From CAZWZG01 sp964638245 (GTDB taxonomy: Bacteria; Pseudomonadota; Alphaproteobacteria; Rhodobacterales; Rhodobacteraceae): DNA of 40,209 bases. Where the stretch lies: NCBI GenBank assembly GCA_964638245.1, contig CAZWZG010000007.1, forward strand, positions 1-40,209, written 5' to 3'. The first letter of the stretch is position 1. Each line of letters begins with the position of its first letter. Of the stretch, positions 32,174-40,025 are shown in pieces. The notes beneath the pieces are model-generated. The model saw nothing but the letters and a program-made list of their open reading frames with translations. It searched no databases and was not told the origin of the DNA. The translations under genes and the position numbers were made by a program.

Positions 32174-32472
32174 GCGACGCCAATTTCAGCTTTCTCCGCG
32201 TCGAACTGCCCACGCAGGACGGCGACGGCATGATCACGTCCAAGCGGGGCGAGACGTTCATCACAGCCGCGCTGACGCAGGACACCCAGCTTCGACAGAT
32301 GCTGACCTTCGCCCACACGCTGGCGACGGCGCTGGATGTGTTGGCCGCTGACATCGCAATGGTCGCGGGTGTCGAGGCCGACAGCGACCAGATCACCGAC
32401 GCGGTGTTCAACTGCACCGACCTGCAACAGGCGCTGACCATCCTCTGCCCCCACATGGAGCATATCCAATGA
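32170..32472 (+). CDS. hypothetical early protein
   Basis: A 100-residue protein beginning MSDANFSFLRVELPTQDGDG, then a helical acidic body (LTQDTQLRQMLTFAHTLATALDVLAADIAMV) and CTDLQQALTILCPHMEHIQ with two Cys. ATGA overlap at both ends. It lies in an uninterrupted run of small genes. Function unknown. Confidence 0.6.
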   Translation: MSDANFSFLRVELPTQDGDGMITSKRGETFITAALTQDTQLRQMLTFAHTLATALDVLAADIAMVAGVEADSDQITDAVFNCTDLQQALTILCPHMEHIQ

Positions 32473-32813
32473 CCGCCATCCGCACCCCCGAGGCGCTGAC
32501 CGTTGCGGGCTACCCCGTCGAAAGCATCGCCTTCGCCCCGGCCACGATCACCCGCGAAATGGCCGAAACGCTGGCCCCGCTGCCTGAGACCGACCGTCTT
32601 GAGCTCGTGGCCCTTTGGGAACGCGATGCCGGGGCAGTTTACATCCCGCCCGCCGACCCAAAGGGCTCCGCCGCGAACTGGGGGCCGCACGAAGGCGAGC
32701 TGACCATGTTCGGCGTCACAGCCTTCGGCGAGACCAAACCCGCCGCCATCGCCCAGTGGATCGAACTGGTACGGCGCATCGACAATTACATGAACCGGGG
32801 GACCGCGGCATGA
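32469..32813 (+). CDS. hypothetical early protein
   Basis: A 114-residue protein: MTAIRTPEALTVAGYPVESIAFAPATITREMAETLAPLPETDR, then DAGAVYIPPADPKGSAANWGPHEG and a helical end (WIELVRRIDNYMNRGTAA). The sequence is balanced and coding-like. ATGA coupling to both neighbours indicates one transcript. No family. Confidence 0.6.
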   Translation: MTAIRTPEALTVAGYPVESIAFAPATITREMAETLAPLPETDRLELVALWERDAGAVYIPPADPKGSAANWGPHEGELTMFGVTAFGETKPAAIAQWIELVRRIDNYMNRGTAA

Positions 32814-33040
32814 AACCACGTTCCGGAGAGGCCATCGGCGGCGGATACCTCGTGTTCCGCCGCGGCAAGAAAACCGGCCGCATCGGATGCCGCTACCCTT
32901 TCGTGCCGTTCGAACATCCCGACATGGCGTCGGCGATGGAAGAGGCCGACCGCCTGTCGCAGAAGTACCCCGGCGAGACCTTCGAGGTGTTCCAGTCGGC
33001 AGGCGTGTCCTTTGTCCAGAAACAGGAGGACGCGGCGTGA
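32810..33040 (+). CDS. hypothetical early protein
   Basis: A 76-residue protein from the ATG at 32810 (MKPRSGEAIGGGYLVFRRGKKTGRIGCRYPFVPF). A compact beta-rich core followed by a helix (MASAMEEADRLSQKYPGETFEVFQ) suggests a small nucleic-acid or protein-binding module. ATGA overlap upstream. No family. Confidence 0.55.
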   Translation: MKPRSGEAIGGGYLVFRRGKKTGRIGCRYPFVPFEHPDMASAMEEADRLSQKYPGETFEVFQSAGVSFVQKQEDAA

Positions 33041-33228
33041 CTTGGCTATTCGTGATTGCAACGATCATCTGCGCGCCGATGGCGGCCGCGTTTTTCATCG
33101 TGGCGGGCGGCCTGAGTGTGGAGGACAGGAAAACACCCGCCGGATACGCGTTTTTCTGCGGAATGTTGCTCCTGATCCTCGCGCTTGGCATGAGCATCGG
33201 CCTCGGCAGCCAGTGGAGCGCATCATGA
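33037..33228 (+). CDS. small two-span membrane protein
   Basis: A 63-residue protein starting at GTG (GTGA overlap with the preceding stop). Two hydrophobic segments (TWLFVIATIICAPMAAAFFIVAGG and YAFFCGMLLLILALGMSIGLG) joined by a short polar hairpin (SVEDRKTPA). Early phage membrane proteins of this size sometimes mediate superinfection exclusion or host takeover; no direct evidence here. Confidence 0.55.
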   Translation: MTWLFVIATIICAPMAAAFFIVAGGLSVEDRKTPAGYAFFCGMLLLILALGMSIGLGSQWSAS

Positions 33229-33557
33229 CCCACGGTGCTGATATCATCCGCCCCGACTTTCCGCGCCCCGAGGACGCCCTTGCCCGCAAGGGCGCACTCG
33301 CGCAGTCCCTGATGCGCGAAGGCATGGCCCAACTGATCCGCCACCGGCTCAGCACCCCGGCCACAGACGCCGCCCTGCGCCCCGATCTGCACCTGATCAC
33401 CCAGCTCCGCCAGAGCGGCATGGCGATCCTCAGCCAGCAACCCGACACCGGCTACATCCTGTCGATGCACGGCGTCATCGCCACCGCCGCCACCCCGCGC
33501 GGTGTGCTCTGGGAATGGTCGAACGCCGCACTTGGCATGAAAGGAACACCGAAATGA
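33225..33557 (+). CDS. hypothetical early protein
   Basis: A 110-residue protein (MTHGADIIRPDFPRPEDALARKGALAQSLMREGMAQLIRH) with an N-terminal helical half and a C-terminal part SGMAILSQQPDTGYILSMHGVIATAATPRG. ATGA overlap upstream and downstream. No family. Confidence 0.55.
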   Translation: MTHGADIIRPDFPRPEDALARKGALAQSLMREGMAQLIRHRLSTPATDAALRPDLHLITQLRQSGMAILSQQPDTGYILSMHGVIATAATPRGVLWEWSNAALGMKGTPK

Positions 33558-33778
33558 CCCGGCCCGCCTTCACTCACTCCCCATCCTTGGGACCGGGCAT
33601 GGGGGACGGCGCGGATGCACCCTGGTACGCCCGCGCCGTCCTCGCCGATGTGGCGAATTACGATGATCCGGCCATTGCCGCCGCCTGTCAGTGCCTGATC
33701 GCCGATCCGGACACCGACCCCGAAACATGGTTCCGCGCCCGCGACATGCTGGTGCTGGTGGAAGGCGAGGCGGCATGA
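33554..33778 (+). CDS. hypothetical early protein
   Basis: A 74-residue acidic protein from the ATG at 33554 (MTRPAFTHSPSLGPGMGDGADAPWYARAVLADVANYDDPAIAAACQCLIADPDTDPETWF is its shape), Cys-containing near the middle. ATGA overlap both ends. No family recognised. Confidence 0.55.
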   Translation: MTRPAFTHSPSLGPGMGDGADAPWYARAVLADVANYDDPAIAAACQCLIADPDTDPETWFRARDMLVLVEGEAA

Positions 33779-34077
33779 GTTTGAGCAAAGACGCAGTCCA
33801 ACCGACCGCATCAGCCCCCACCACACCAGCGCCACCAAAGCGCGGCGAACGCAATCCGGTCGAGCCGCTCGTTTCGCTGGCCATATCGCTGCGAGCTCTG
33901 CCTTGGGCCGAGATGGCGCAGATCGCCGAGCACATTGCGGGCGAGTACGAACATCTACGCAAAGCGGACAAGGTTGACCGCGATGGTGTCGCCCAAGTGC
34001 TGGCGGATATGGCCGACGAAATATTGAAGGAAGCCGACATGCGCCGAGCGGCCACCATATCCGCGGAGACGCAATGA
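33775..34077 (+). CDS. hypothetical early protein
   Basis: A 100-residue protein with a disordered Pro/Ala N-terminus (about 1-26) and a helical C-terminus (MAQIAEHIAGEYEHLRKADKVDRDGVAQVLADMADEILKEADM). The ATG at 33775 overlaps the previous stop. No family. Confidence 0.55.
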   Translation: MSLSKDAVQPTASAPTTPAPPKRGERNPVEPLVSLAISLRALPWAEMAQIAEHIAGEYEHLRKADKVDRDGVAQVLADMADEILKEADMRRAATISAETQ

Positions 34078-34244
34078 CCACGCTTGCCCTCTGGATCTAC
34101 ATCGGCGGCTTATTCGCCTTCCCACACCGCAAGCTGGGCCTCTTTGCCCGCCTGACATGGCCGATGGAGCTGGGCGAACGGCTGGCAGAATTTGCGCTGA
34201 AACCGCGGCTGTCTGAATTTCCGGTGAAAGGTGACAGGAAATGA
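34074..34244 (+). CDS. short hydrophobic early protein
   Basis: A 56-residue protein, ATGA-coupled at both ends. It begins MTTLALWIYIGGLFAF with one N-terminal membrane-like segment (about 4-20), then a basic amphipathic stretch (HRKLGLFARLTWPMELGERLAEF). Its position in the chain supports translation. Function unknown. Confidence 0.5.
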   Translation: MTTLALWIYIGGLFAFPHRKLGLFARLTWPMELGERLAEFALKPRLSEFPVKGDRK

Positions 34245-34510
34245 CCGACCCCGACCTCACCGACTGGCCCCAGCAGGCAGGCATCCTCTGCAACGATCCG
34301 CAGTTTCAGCGCTTCGTCGCGGAGCGGATGCAAAACGTGCTGCAGGAGCTCGAGCAGGTCACCAGCACCGTTGCCGCCGAATACCTGCGCCAGTTCTGCA
34401 AGATCGGCAGCCGCCGAGACCTCGCCACCCGCCCCGCCGCCCTCGCCCGCTTTAAAATCCTGCGCACCGAATTCGACGCATGGCTCGGGCGCATTGCTTC
34501 ACAACGTTAG
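34241..34510 (+). CDS. hypothetical early protein
   Basis: An 89-residue protein (MTDPDLTDWPQQAGILCND) with a helical core (RFVAERMQNVLQELEQVTSTVAAEYLRQF) and a basic C-terminus (RPAALARFKILRTEFDAWLG). ATGA overlap upstream. No family. Confidence 0.55.
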   Translation: MTDPDLTDWPQQAGILCNDPQFQRFVAERMQNVLQELEQVTSTVAAEYLRQFCKIGSRRDLATRPAALARFKILRTEFDAWLGRIASQR

Positions 34511-34521
34511 GAGAGAGCCAA

Positions 34522-34743
34522 ATGGCAAGACTGGTTGAATGTGACGGTTGCGGAAAGCGCACCGACGAAATGGAGAAGTCACCGCGCGATCAGATTCTAC
34601 GCATGGAATTTAAAGCAGTGTCTTCCCGCCCGGATGCCATCGCGGACACGGCGGGATGGAGCGCTGACCTCTGCATGGGCTGCATGGGCATCATCAAAGA
34701 CCCAAGAACATGGCCGCGCACAGAACCGGAATCACCGCGCTAA
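34522..34743 (+). CDS. small zinc-ribbon-like early protein
   Basis: A 73-residue protein: CDGCGK at the N-terminus and CMGCMG near residue 52-57 give a possible Cys4 zinc site. The ATG at 34522 follows AGGAGAGAG. A short zinc-binding regulatory or DNA-binding role is possible. No family recognised. Confidence 0.6.
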   Translation: MARLVECDGCGKRTDEMEKSPRDQILRMEFKAVSSRPDAIADTAGWSADLCMGCMGIIKDPRTWPRTEPESPR

Positions 34744-34759
34744 TCAAAAGGAACACTAA

Positions 34760-35092
34760 ATGCCACAACCCGATCACAGCATCAACTTCCTGGAACTGAT
34801 CCAGTCGTTCCGGCGCGGGGAGCTGCTCCGCACCGCAGACGCCGAGCTCGAAAAGGTCATCGAGGCGATGGCCGACACCGGCGGCGATGGTCAGCTGCAG
34901 ATCACCATCCCGCTCAAGTTCAATAAGGCCGGGCAGATCGAGGTGACGCCCAAGGTCACATCGAAGGTCCCGCAGAAGGCAATGGGAACCGGCATCTACT
35001 TCGCCGACGACGAAGGCAAGCTCAGCCGTCGCGACCCGAACCAGCTCGACATCGAGGACGAAATCGAACGCCGCCGTCACGCGGCGGAATAA
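34760..35092 (+). CDS. hypothetical early protein upstream of DUF2303
   Basis: A 110-residue protein (MPQPDHSINFLELIQSFRRGELLRTADAELEKVIEAMADTGGDGQLQITIPLKFNKAGQ). The acidic helical start and the beta-rich middle with a charged C-terminus (DIEDEIERRRHAAE) are typical of the small partner that precedes DUF2303 genes in these phages. Role unknown. Confidence 0.6.
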   Translation: MPQPDHSINFLELIQSFRRGELLRTADAELEKVIEAMADTGGDGQLQITIPLKFNKAGQIEVTPKVTSKVPQKAMGTGIYFADDEGKLSRRDPNQLDIEDEIERRRHAAE

Positions 35093-35121
35093 CCGAGGCT
35101 GCCAAATCAGGAGTGAGCAGT

Positions 35122-35958
35122 ATGTCTACAGAACTATCTGAAATCCCCGAACTGGATTACCCGCGCGATGCACTGGACGCGGCGATCGAAGGTGCACGCA
35201 TTGCCGATCCGGTCATTGATCACGGCGACGGCCGCAAGCACGCCTTTGTGCCCGAGAGGTTCCAGCTTCAGGACATCACAAACCCGCACGCGCTGCCCCC
35301 CTACATCAAGCAGAGCATCGTGGTTAACGATCGGCAGTCCCTGATCGATTACGTGAAGCGCTTCGCCGATGACCGGTCGATCCTGATCGCCAATTACGAC
35401 GCCTCGACGATCACGGCGCGCTTGGACTGGCACTCGGACAATCAGGCGGAAAAGGAATTGGCAGCGCAGCCGAACACCCACACGGCAACGCTCAAGATCG
35501 CCAACAGCCTCGAATACGCGCGCTGGTCGGCGATGGAAGGCAAGATGCATAGCCAGGAAGAGTTCGCGCTCTTCATCGAAGAGAACGTGTCCGACATCAT
35601 CGACCCGGAGCACGCCACCATCATCGAGATTTGCCGAGACCTCGAAGCCACCCAGGGCGCGCAATTCAAGTCCCGAACCCGTCTTGAGAACGGTGATCTG
35701 TCGTTCAAGTACGAAACCGAGACACGGGTCACCAATGACGTGGTGGTGCCCGATGAAATCCGCCTCGCGATCCCGCTCTACTACGGCGAAGAGCCGACCG
35801 AGATTCGCGCCAAGTTCCGGTTCCGCGTGAACGGTGGCGGGCTGCAGCTCGGGTTCAAATGGCACCGCGTCGAATACCAGCGTCAGGCCAAGTTCCAGGA
35901 AATGGCGCACGACGCAGCAGAACAGACAGGCCGTCCGGTTTTCTTCGGAGCCGCCTGA
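35122..35958 (+). CDS. DUF2303 family protein
   Basis: A 278-residue protein starting MSTELSEIPELDYPRDALDAAIEGARIADP from the ATG at 35122, which has AGGAG about 8 nt upstream (a GTG at 35113 is less likely). DUF2303 features: VNDRQSLIDYVKRFADDRSILIANYDASTITARLDWHS and the C-terminal RFRVNGGGLQLGFKWHRVEYQRQ. The family is widespread in alphaproteobacterial prophages next to recombination or replication modules; function not established. Confidence 0.75.
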   Translation: MSTELSEIPELDYPRDALDAAIEGARIADPVIDHGDGRKHAFVPERFQLQDITNPHALPPYIKQSIVVNDRQSLIDYVKRFADDRSILIANYDASTITARLDWHSDNQAEKELAAQPNTHTATLKIANSLEYARWSAMEGKMHSQEEFALFIEENVSDIIDPEHATIIEICRDLEATQGAQFKSRTRLENGDLSFKYETETRVTNDVVVPDEIRLAIPLYYGEEPTEIRAKFRFRVNGGGLQLGFKWHRVEYQRQAKFQEMAHDAAEQTGRPVFFGAA

Positions 35959-35965
35959 TCACCCC

Positions 35966-35986
35966 ATAGGCGGATGAACCGCCTAT
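35966..35986. promoter_or_regulatory. hairpin after DUF2303 (weak terminator or processing site)
   Basis: ATAGGCGG (35966-35973), loop ATGAA, CCGCCTAT (35979-35986). Perfect 8-bp stem but followed by C-rich sequence, not a T-run, so intrinsic termination is uncertain; it may slow or process the transcript. Confidence 0.45.
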
Positions 35987-36055
35987 CCCCCGCCGCCCGA
36001 TTTGAGACTGGCCGGTTTTGATCAGCGGCGGGGGCAACAGAAGGACATCGAGCAC

Positions 36056-36307
36056 ATGACCAACCGCCTTTCCGATCTCAACAGCCACCTGTTCAACCAG
36101 CTCGAACGGCTATCCGGCGACCTGTCCGCCGAAGACATCGAGCGCGAGGTCGCGCGCACCGAGGCGATTGTCCAGGTCGCGGATCAGATCACCGACAACG
36201 CCAAGGTGATGCTCGGAGCCGCGAAACTGTTCGCCGAGCATGGTCAGCACGTCCTGCCCATGCTGCCGCAGATCGGTGCGGCCCCGAAAGACGGTGACCC
36301 GGAATGA
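36056..36307 (+). CDS. hypothetical early protein
   Basis: An 83-residue protein (MTNRLSDLNSHLFNQLERLSGDLSAEDIEREVARTEAIVQVADQITDN), almost wholly helical and acidic, overlapping the next gene by ATGA. Likely a coiled-coil partner of the HNH protein that follows, but no family is recognised. Confidence 0.6.
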   Translation: MTNRLSDLNSHLFNQLERLSGDLSAEDIEREVARTEAIVQVADQITDNAKVMLGAAKLFAEHGQHVLPMLPQIGAAPKDGDPE

Positions 36308-36939
36308 AGGGCCGCGCGATCAAGTACAGCGAGGCTGAGCTCGCATGGATCGAGGCGCACAAGACCACGCCGCGCGCCGAGCTCTACCGGATGTTCCAGG
36401 ACAAGTTTTCCCGCCCTGATGTGAGCGAGCCGAACCTCAAGGCACTCTGCAATCGCAAGGGCTGGCTGACCGGACGCACCGGCCAGTTCGTCAAGGGACA
36501 GGAGTCGCCGAACAAGGGTAGGAAAATGCCCTACCACCCGAACTCGGCCGCGACCCGCTTCAAGAAAGGTCACCGGGGCGGCGTGGCCCTTGAGCAATAC
36601 AAGCCGATCGGCACCGAACGCCTGTCGAAAGAGGGCTACCTCGAACGCAAGGTGCATGACGGCATGCCAATGCAGTCCCGCTGGCGCGCCGTGCATCTGA
36701 TCAACTGGGAAGCCGAGAACGGGCCGATCCCGGACGGTCACTGCCTCAAGTGCCTGGATGGCGACAAGACGAACTGCGACCCGTCCAACTGGAAACTCAT
36801 ATCGCGCTCGATGCTGCCACGCCTCTCCGGGCGCTGGGGCCTGGGCTATGACGAAGCACCCGACGAACTGAAACCAACCGTGCTGGCCGTCGCCGAGCTC
36901 GAGCACAAGGCGCGGGAAGTGAAGGGGCGCGGGAAGTGA
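36304..36939 (+). CDS. HNH endonuclease (HNH_3 type)
   Basis: A 211-residue protein. The first ~60 residues are an NUMOD-like DNA-binding segment (YSEAELAWIEAHKTTPRAELYRMFQ), then the nuclease core RAVHLINWEAENGPIPDGHCLKCLDGDKTNCDPSNWKLI, with His131 and His146 and Cys147/Cys150/Cys158 for zinc, and Asn162. These enzymes nick or cut specific sites and are often mobile intron-less homing endonucleases. ATGA coupling to both neighbours. Confidence 0.8.
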   Translation: MKGRAIKYSEAELAWIEAHKTTPRAELYRMFQDKFSRPDVSEPNLKALCNRKGWLTGRTGQFVKGQESPNKGRKMPYHPNSAATRFKKGHRGGVALEQYKPIGTERLSKEGYLERKVHDGMPMQSRWRAVHLINWEAENGPIPDGHCLKCLDGDKTNCDPSNWKLISRSMLPRLSGRWGLGYDEAPDELKPTVLAVAELEHKAREVKGRGK

Positions 36940-37952
36940 CCCACCAGACAAAGATCGAATGGTGCGACTTCACCGTGAACTTTTGGGAAGGCTGCCAGAA
37001 GGTCGGCCCCGGCTGCGATCACTGCTACGCCGAGGCGCGTGACCAGCGCTTCACCGGCCGCCAGCATTGGGGCCCACATGCACCGCGCCGGAAGGTCAAG
37101 AGCGGCGTATCGAAGCTGCTGGGCATCCAGGGCAAAGCCCAGGCGTTCCGCGCCGAGCATGGCCACTGGCCGCGCGTGTTCTGTTCCAGCCTGTCGGACG
37201 TGTTCGACAACGCGGTCGACAAGAGCTGGCAGATCGAAGCCTTTGCCACGATCCATGCCTGCAGCGACACCCGCGTGATCCTGCTGACCAAGCGCGTCGG
37301 CAACGTGTTCCAGATGATCCCGCCCAGCTGGGCCTCACGCGAGCTGGGTGGATGGCCGAAGCATGTCGGGCTGATGATCACGGTGGTCAACCAGGAGGAA
37401 GCGGACCGGGACATCCCGAAACTGCTCGACCTCAAGGCGCGGATGGGCATTCCGTGGGTTGGTCTGAGTATGGAACCTCTGCTGGGGCTGGTTGATCTGC
37501 GACTGCGGGACGACGGCGTTCCGTTGAACCGTTGGGGCCTGCCGCTTGGACCCTGTGGCTACTACTGCAGCGAAGAGCACGGGCATGTTGATCACAGAAC
37601 ACGGCTCGATTGGATCATCGTCGGCGGCGAGAGCGGCCACCATGCACGACCGATGCACCCGGATTGGGCGCGATCCCTGCGCGACCAGTGCAGCGCGGCT
37701 GGCGTGCCGTTTCTGTTCAAGCAGTGGGGGGAGTGGGTCACGTCTCTCGACCGCGATCGAGACGATCCGGACTGGCGCGCCGATTACATCAACAACTATG
37801 TCGATCGAGGAAAGTCGCGCTGGCTGAACCTCGCAGGGGGCCGGGGCTTCCACGGCGAACGCTTCCACGTCATGGCCCGTGTCGGCAAGGCCCGCGCCGG
37901 TCGCCTGCTGGACGGCCGGACATGGGACCAGTTTCCGGAGGCGCTGTCGTGA
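36936..37952 (+). CDS. DUF5131 family protein (phage Gp37/Gp68)
   Basis: A 338-residue protein beginning with the family signature EWCDFTVNFWEGCQKVGPGCDHCYAEARDQRF; Cys20, Cys27 and Cys30 form a Cys-x6-Cys-x2-Cys, and the later GLSMEPLLG and GGESGHHARP are the other conserved blocks. Related families are annotated as radical SAM-like, with a three-Cys-motif partner gene, though the spacing here differs from the canonical CX3CX2C. Coupled to HNH (36304) and the next gene. Function unknown; a base or nucleic-acid modification role is possible. Confidence 0.75.
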   Translation: MTHQTKIEWCDFTVNFWEGCQKVGPGCDHCYAEARDQRFTGRQHWGPHAPRRKVKSGVSKLLGIQGKAQAFRAEHGHWPRVFCSSLSDVFDNAVDKSWQIEAFATIHACSDTRVILLTKRVGNVFQMIPPSWASRELGGWPKHVGLMITVVNQEEADRDIPKLLDLKARMGIPWVGLSMEPLLGLVDLRLRDDGVPLNRWGLPLGPCGYYCSEEHGHVDHRTRLDWIIVGGESGHHARPMHPDWARSLRDQCSAAGVPFLFKQWGEWVTSLDRDRDDPDWRADYINNYVDRGKSRWLNLAGGRGFHGERFHVMARVGKARAGRLLDGRTWDQFPEALS

Positions 37953-38416
37953 CCTACATGATGCCCCTCGCGGACGGAAAGAAGCGTTGCGACGACTGCA
38001 CCCTCTATCGCGCGCAGTGGTGCTGCACGATGAACTGTAGCAACGCCGAGGTCGCACCGTTTGGTAGCCTCGATATCACCGAAGAATGGCTTGCAGCGGT
38101 CGGGTTCAAGTACCGCGAACCCGGAGCCAGGCAGTCGTTCCGACACTGGACGCTGCAGTTTTGGGAACCGGACGATCACGGCCTATACCTCGAAACGACG
38201 ATGCCCGGATGGTTCAACGCCGCTGGCGAACACATCAACGCCGACAGCGGCTGGTTTCTCTGGATCGGCCGGGGCGCGCAATTCTTTCACACCCGCCACG
38301 TCTTCAAGCAGATCGAGATCATCAACCTGGTCGAGGCGCTGTCCGGCCAGACCTGGACGCCGGACAAGCGCGGGCTGGTGCCGGTCGTGGATCGACGGAA
38401 GGGGACCAAGGGATGA
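37949..38416 (+). CDS. Cys-rich hypothetical protein
   Basis: A 155-residue protein starting at GTG (GTGA overlap with the DUF5131 stop). The N-terminus GKKRCDDCTLYRAQWCCTMNC has six cysteines, apparently a zinc-binding cluster; the middle is aromatic-rich (HWTLQFWEPDDHGLYLETTMPG), and the end EIINLVEALSGQTWTPDKRG. It may be the partner of the DUF5131 protein. No family recognised. Confidence 0.6.
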   Translation: MTYMMPLADGKKRCDDCTLYRAQWCCTMNCSNAEVAPFGSLDITEEWLAAVGFKYREPGARQSFRHWTLQFWEPDDHGLYLETTMPGWFNAAGEHINADSGWFLWIGRGAQFFHTRHVFKQIEIINLVEALSGQTWTPDKRGLVPVVDRRKGTKG

Positions 38417-38763
38417 TCGCCTATCACGGAGGACCACCCGGCCTGCGCATCGGTCAGCGCATCCTGCCCGCCGCCAAGACAGGCGTGGCATCAACCGCGA
38501 AGTATGGCGCGCAGGGTGTGTGTGATCCGTCGAAGGTCTATGTCACGCCAATGCCCGCAGCTGCCGCGATGTTTGCCAGCATGCACCCGAGTGGCGACGG
38601 CCAGGTCTACAAGGTCGAAACCGAGGGAGACGTTCTGCACGATCCGGACTGCTCAAAGCACGGCCTGTCCTACACCTGCGACTCCGCCCGGATCATTGGC
38701 CGCGTGAGGCTCAAGAGAAAAACCTTGAAGCGCATTCGGAAAATGATGCTGGAGGACACCTGA
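38413..38763 (+). CDS. ADP-ribosyltransferase-like protein
   Basis: A 116-residue protein (MIAYHGGPPGLRIGQRILPA). The pattern YHGG near residue 4, VYVTPMPAAAAMFASM (Tyr43-Val-Thr45), VYKVE (Glu69) and the closing DPDCSKHGLSYTCDSARIIGRVRL resembles the small ADP-ribosyltransferase (Arr/Tpt1-like) fold. Cys80 and Cys89 are conserved in shape. If active it could modify host proteins or nucleic acids. Confidence is limited because only the pattern is seen. Confidence 0.5.
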   Translation: MIAYHGGPPGLRIGQRILPAAKTGVASTAKYGAQGVCDPSKVYVTPMPAAAAMFASMHPSGDGQVYKVETEGDVLHDPDCSKHGLSYTCDSARIIGRVRLKRKTLKRIRKMMLEDT

Positions 38764-38765
38764 CC

Positions 38766-38816
38766 ATGCCCGACCCGCGCACCATCGAAGCTCGCTTACA
38801 CCGGAGGACACCATGA
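38766..38816 (+). CDS. 16-residue leader ORF before the excisionase gene
   Basis: ATG at 38766 gives MPDPRTIEARLHRRTP and ends in an ATGA overlap with the next start. It follows its own GGAGGACACC, and the same GGAGGACACC is repeated before the excisionase-like start (38802-38812). This may be a short leader peptide that couples translation, or only a by-product of the duplicated sequence. Confidence 0.35.
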   Translation: MPDPRTIEARLHRRTP

Positions 38817-39067
38817 CCGATCAGACACCGACCCCGTTCATCATGCTGCCCCTGGATGCGTTCGAGCAGCTATCCGCAAAACTGGACCGGCTGGAAAAGA
38901 AGCTGGACGGCGCGACCGTCATTCCCAAGCCGGAATGGGTCAGCATCACAGAGGCCGCAAAGCACTATGGCAAGCACCCCGACACCATCAATCGCTGGGT
39001 CGAGCGCGGGAAGCTGGAAGCACGCGGCGAAGGCTCTTTGCGGCGGGTCAGGATCCTACCCGAGTAG
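38813..39067 (+). CDS. excisionase-like HTH protein (Xis)
   Basis: An 84-residue protein with ATG at 38813 behind GGAGG. Residues 42-75 (VSITEAAKHYGKHPDTINRWVERGKLEARGEG) are a winged helix-turn-helix of the MerR/HTH_17 excisionase class; the N-terminal coiled coil (DAFEQLSAKLDRLEKKLDG) may dimerise. It overlaps the end of the convergent integrase by 12 nt, the usual Xis place. It should bend attL/attR DNA and direct excision. Confidence 0.78.
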   Translation: MTDQTPTPFIMLPLDAFEQLSAKLDRLEKKLDGATVIPKPEWVSITEAAKHYGKHPDTINRWVERGKLEARGEGSLRRVRILPE

Positions 39068-40021
39068 ACTGGCAATGTCCGAGGCTGACCGATTGTAGTA
39101 CGTGAGAAGCTGCGACACGTTCTTGTGCCCCACGATCCGCGCCAAATCCATGACCTCGACCTTCTGCGCAAGCTGTGTGATCGCCGCGTGTCGGCTGTCG
39201 TGGAAGGTGAGCCCTTCGACCTTTGCCTTGCCTCTCAGCTTCCGCCAGTTCGCGTCGAGCTGGCGCGGCGTCATGTCGAACACCTTTGGCCGATCCTGCA
39301 ATTCCCTCAGCATCGCTCGCGCCACGCTGGACAGCGGCACATCCCGAGACGTGCCGTTCTTGGTCATCGGAAGGTGCACCACAGCCGCATCGAGGTCGAT
39401 ATGGCCCCACCGCAGACCGCAGACCTCGCCCGCCCGCATGGCCGTTTCGCAGGAAAACATGAAGGCATGAAACGCGCGACCCGTGTAAGTCGATAGATCA
39501 CCGGCAGCGGCCCGCAATCGGTCTATCTCATCCGCCGATGGCAGCCTTTCCCGCGCTCGCCCAGGTGCAGGCTTGCGAACATCCCGCAGAGGACTGGACC
39601 GCAGAAGCCCCCATTCCTTGACGGCCCGCGTGAACACCGCGGACATCAATTCCATTTCCCGGCGAACCGACCCCGGCGCAACCTCGGACAACCGAGCATC
39701 CCGCCACTTGGCCAGATCAGCCGCCGTCACATCAGACAACCGCTTGCGCGCCAACGGATCGCGGCGCAGCTTTTCCAGCCTGATCTGTTCCCAATGCGCC
39801 CCGCGCTTCTCTGGGCTGACCTCTTTGCCGTACCTGTCGAACAGATCACCGAGCGACATCGAGGCCGCGACCTTTTCCCCGCCGGTGATCAGGAATTCTT
39901 CATGCGCTGCCCAGTCCTTCGCCTCTTGCCGGGTCGGGAACATGGCAGACTTTCGGACGCCCTTGCGCGCCACCTCAGCCCGCCATTTCTTCCCGACCTT
40001 CCGAATCGAAGCCACAGCCAC
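39056..40021 (-). CDS. int: tyrosine-family site-specific integrase
   Basis: A 321-residue recombinase starting at GTG. Residues ~1-55 hold a SAM-like/arm-binding part, 55-150 the core-binding domain, 155-321 the catalytic domain. Active-site residues: Arg196 (TAMRAGEV), Lys221 (KNGTSRD), His274 and Arg277 (HDSRH), His299 (GHKN) and the nucleophile Tyr308. It lies next to attR/tRNA-Leu, and integrates the phage at the tRNA 3' end. Upstream repeats may be its arm sites. Convergent with the excisionase-like gene. Confidence 0.93.
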   Translation of the reverse strand: MAVASIRKVGKKWRAEVARKGVRKSAMFPTRQEAKDWAAHEEFLITGGEKVAASMSLGDLFDRYGKEVSPEKRGAHWEQIRLEKLRRDPLARKRLSDVTAADLAKWRDARLSEVAPGSVRREMELMSAVFTRAVKEWGLLRSSPLRDVRKPAPGRARERLPSADEIDRLRAAAGDLSTYTGRAFHAFMFSCETAMRAGEVCGLRWGHIDLDAAVVHLPMTKNGTSRDVPLSSVARAMLRELQDRPKVFDMTPRQLDANWRKLRGKAKVEGLTFHDSRHAAITQLAQKVEVMDLARIVGHKNVSQLLTYYNRSASDIASLLG

Positions 40022-40025
40022 CCCG

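Noticed and set aside
31995..33470. 491-codon minus-strand frame across the small early genes
   Set aside because: The plus-strand genes tile with ATGA/GTGA junctions and good starts; the antisense frame has no start signal or domain.
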